The notes beneath the pieces are model-generated. The model was not told the origin of the DNA, did not search any database, and saw only the letters and a program-made list of their open reading frames with translations. From an uncultured Clostridia bacterium (GTDB lineage Bacteria > Bacillota > Clostridia > TANB77 > CAG-508), in assembly GCA_948528155.1 (NCBI GenBank), contig CAOSZT010000110.1:1-7232 (forward strand): DNA of 7,232 nt, written 5' to 3'. Positions 6,283 through 7,232 of this stretch are shown in pieces (the stretch's first letter is position 1; each line of letters begins with the position of its first letter). Made by a program: the position numbers and the translations under genes.

Positions 6283-7059
6283 TTATATGCCTTTCATATT
6301 TTTTGTTTTTATACCAAATACTATTAATAAAATAATTCCAATTACTATAGCAAGAACAATTAAACTTGTTTTTCCTGTTTTTGGCAATCCACTTTGTGAT
6401 TTTGTATTATCTACTTTTGGTTGTGTTGTAGTCGTATTTTTTATATTACTTGTTCCTGTATTTGAACTACCTGTATTATTTCCACCTATAATATTTTGAT
6501 TGATATTATTATTTTCTGTATTATTATCTTCTGGTAGGTTTTGATTAGTTTTTTCTACTTCTATTTTAACATCTACACTTTTTGTTCCTGTATTTACTAA
6601 ATTATTTCCATTATTTGATGTTAAATCTTTAAGTTCTATTTTTGTAATTGTTGTTTCTTCTATATCTTTTTTTGTCTTCAATGTTATTGTCAATAATTGT
6701 GTATCCTCTTTAATTCCATGATTTAATGTTACCGCTAAAAATTTTCCATCTAGTGCTGTTCCTTCATCATTATATGTTGTTGACCAATTATTAGCTGATT
6801 TTATATCACTATTCTTTACTTTTTCAAATATATCTTTGTCATATGAAATTGTTCCTTCTAATGTATTTATCCCATTTTCTCCCATGTTTATGTCTTTAAC
6901 AGATACTATTACTTCAACTGTATCTCCTGCCTTTATATTTTTTTTACTTGTACTTACTTCTGTTTTAAATGATATTTCTTCAGCTTTTACTGGTGTTACA
7001 AATATAAATATTAACATAAATATAATTCCTAAAATTAAAATCTCCTTTGTTTTTTTCAT
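6283..7059 (-). CDS. Cell-wall anchored single-cohesin protein with LPXTG sorting signal, 258 residues
   Basis: A probable anchoring scaffold: it would bind a dockerin-bearing protein outside the cell and fix it to peptidoglycan through sortase. The start has AGGTGG at 7067-7072, seven bases upstream. Parts: signal peptide (1-26, hydrophobic core ILGIIFMLIFIF, likely cut after VKA); cohesin-like beta-sandwich (about 28-168) recognised by the opening pattern with AGDTVEVIVSVKD, the central G-I-N-T-L-E-G-T-I-S-Y-D segment and a later LLTITLKTK strand; an Asn/Thr/Gly/Ser-rich spacer (about 169-224) that would cross the wall; LPKTG (225-229); a hydrophobic segment (232-250); and a short lysine-containing tail. 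Only one cohesin is present and there is no enzyme or carbohydrate-binding module. The next gene downstream encodes a dockerin protein without its own anchor, which supports a dedicated pair. The cohesin assignment is from pattern recognition; the sorting signal is unambiguous. Confidence 0.92.
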   Translation of the reverse strand: MKKTKEILILGIIFMLIFIFVTPVKAEEISFKTEVSTSKKNIKAGDTVEVIVSVKDINMGENGINTLEGTISYDKDIFEKVKNSDIKSANNWSTTYNDEGTALDGKFLAVTLNHGIKEDTQLLTITLKTKKDIEETTITKIELKDLTSNNGNNLVNTGTKSVDVKIEVEKTNQNLPEDNNTENNNINQNIIGGNNTGSSNTGTSNIKNTTTTQPKVDNTKSQSGLPKTGKTSLIVLAIVIGIILLIVFGIKTKNMKGI

Positions 7060-7102
7060 TATTATTCCACCTTTTCTTTTAGATTTTTCATCATAAATTT
7101 AT

Positions 7103-7131
7103 CTTATGTAATATTATTTTACCATTTACAA
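7103..7131 (-). promoter_or_regulatory. Weak candidate promoter for the cohesin-dockerin operon
   Basis: On the minus strand, TTGTAA (plus-strand 7126-7131) and CATAAG (7103-7108) are 17 bases apart, each matching consensus at four of six positions. The leader would be about 40 bases. The intergenic DNA 7060-7232 is almost pure A/T and offers many weak matches; it also holds a direct repeat of ATTTTATATTA at 7144-7154 and 7158-7168. The true promoter could lie elsewhere in this stretch or beyond the window. I see no gene in 7060-7232. Confidence 0.25.
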
Positions 7132-7232
7132 TTTTTTATTTCAATTTTATATTAAAAATTTTATATTAAGTTTTAATTACAAATTTATTTCATTATTATT
7201 ACAAAAAAAACAAATTACAAGCCTTAAATAGC

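Noticed and set aside
1811..7059. True cellulosome locus
   Set aside because: Only one cohesin is present, and no glycoside hydrolase or carbohydrate-binding module is visible; the dockerin protein looks like an adhesin.
6287..7096. Plus-strand open frames at 6287-6499 and 6836-7096
   Set aside because: Both lie antisense to the well-supported cohesin gene, and their composition is explained by it.

Overview
The window is strongly AT-rich throughout. It encodes an LPXTG cell-wall anchored protein and a large secreted protein with a dockerin, and its ribosome binding sites are purine-rich and its terminators short hairpins. Together these point to a low-GC Gram-positive bacterium of the Clostridia type, plausibly an anaerobe of the gut or a similar habitat. 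No gene here fixes the species.

Left part (1-1740, plus strand). A single-gene transcription unit comes first: a near-consensus promoter at 91-119, a 187-residue cysteine-containing helical protein of unknown function at 204-767, and a strong intrinsic terminator at 788-830. Next come two short reading frames, 977-1339 and 1400-1723. They lie in the same frame, separated only by one TAG and 20 sense codons, and the second has no ribosome binding site. The simplest reading is one roughly 248-residue gene of unknown function broken by a nonsense codon. A hairpin at 1745-1779 ends this unit and probably also the large convergent gene.

Right part (1811-7232, minus strand). This is a two-gene surface system, transcribed right to left. 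The first gene (7059 to 6283) encodes a signal peptide, one cohesin-like module, an Asn/Thr/Gly-rich spacer and an LPKTG sorting signal: a small wall-anchored cohesin. The second (6190 to 1811) encodes a 1459-residue secreted protein. It has an N-terminal pre-dockerin module, a two-loop type I-like dockerin, five alternating pairs of FN3-like and Ig-like modules, a further beta-sandwich region and a roughly 260-residue C-terminal domain. It has no membrane anchor of its own.

The most likely way the two work together is that the cohesin protein is sortase-linked to the wall and holds the long repeat protein by calcium-dependent cohesin-dockerin binding. The C-terminal domain would then be displayed away from the cell. 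No carbohydrate-active catalytic module is visible, so this looks like an adhesin-type, non-cellulosomal use of the pair. A 16-bp hairpin without a proper T-tract lies between the two genes and may set their relative expression.
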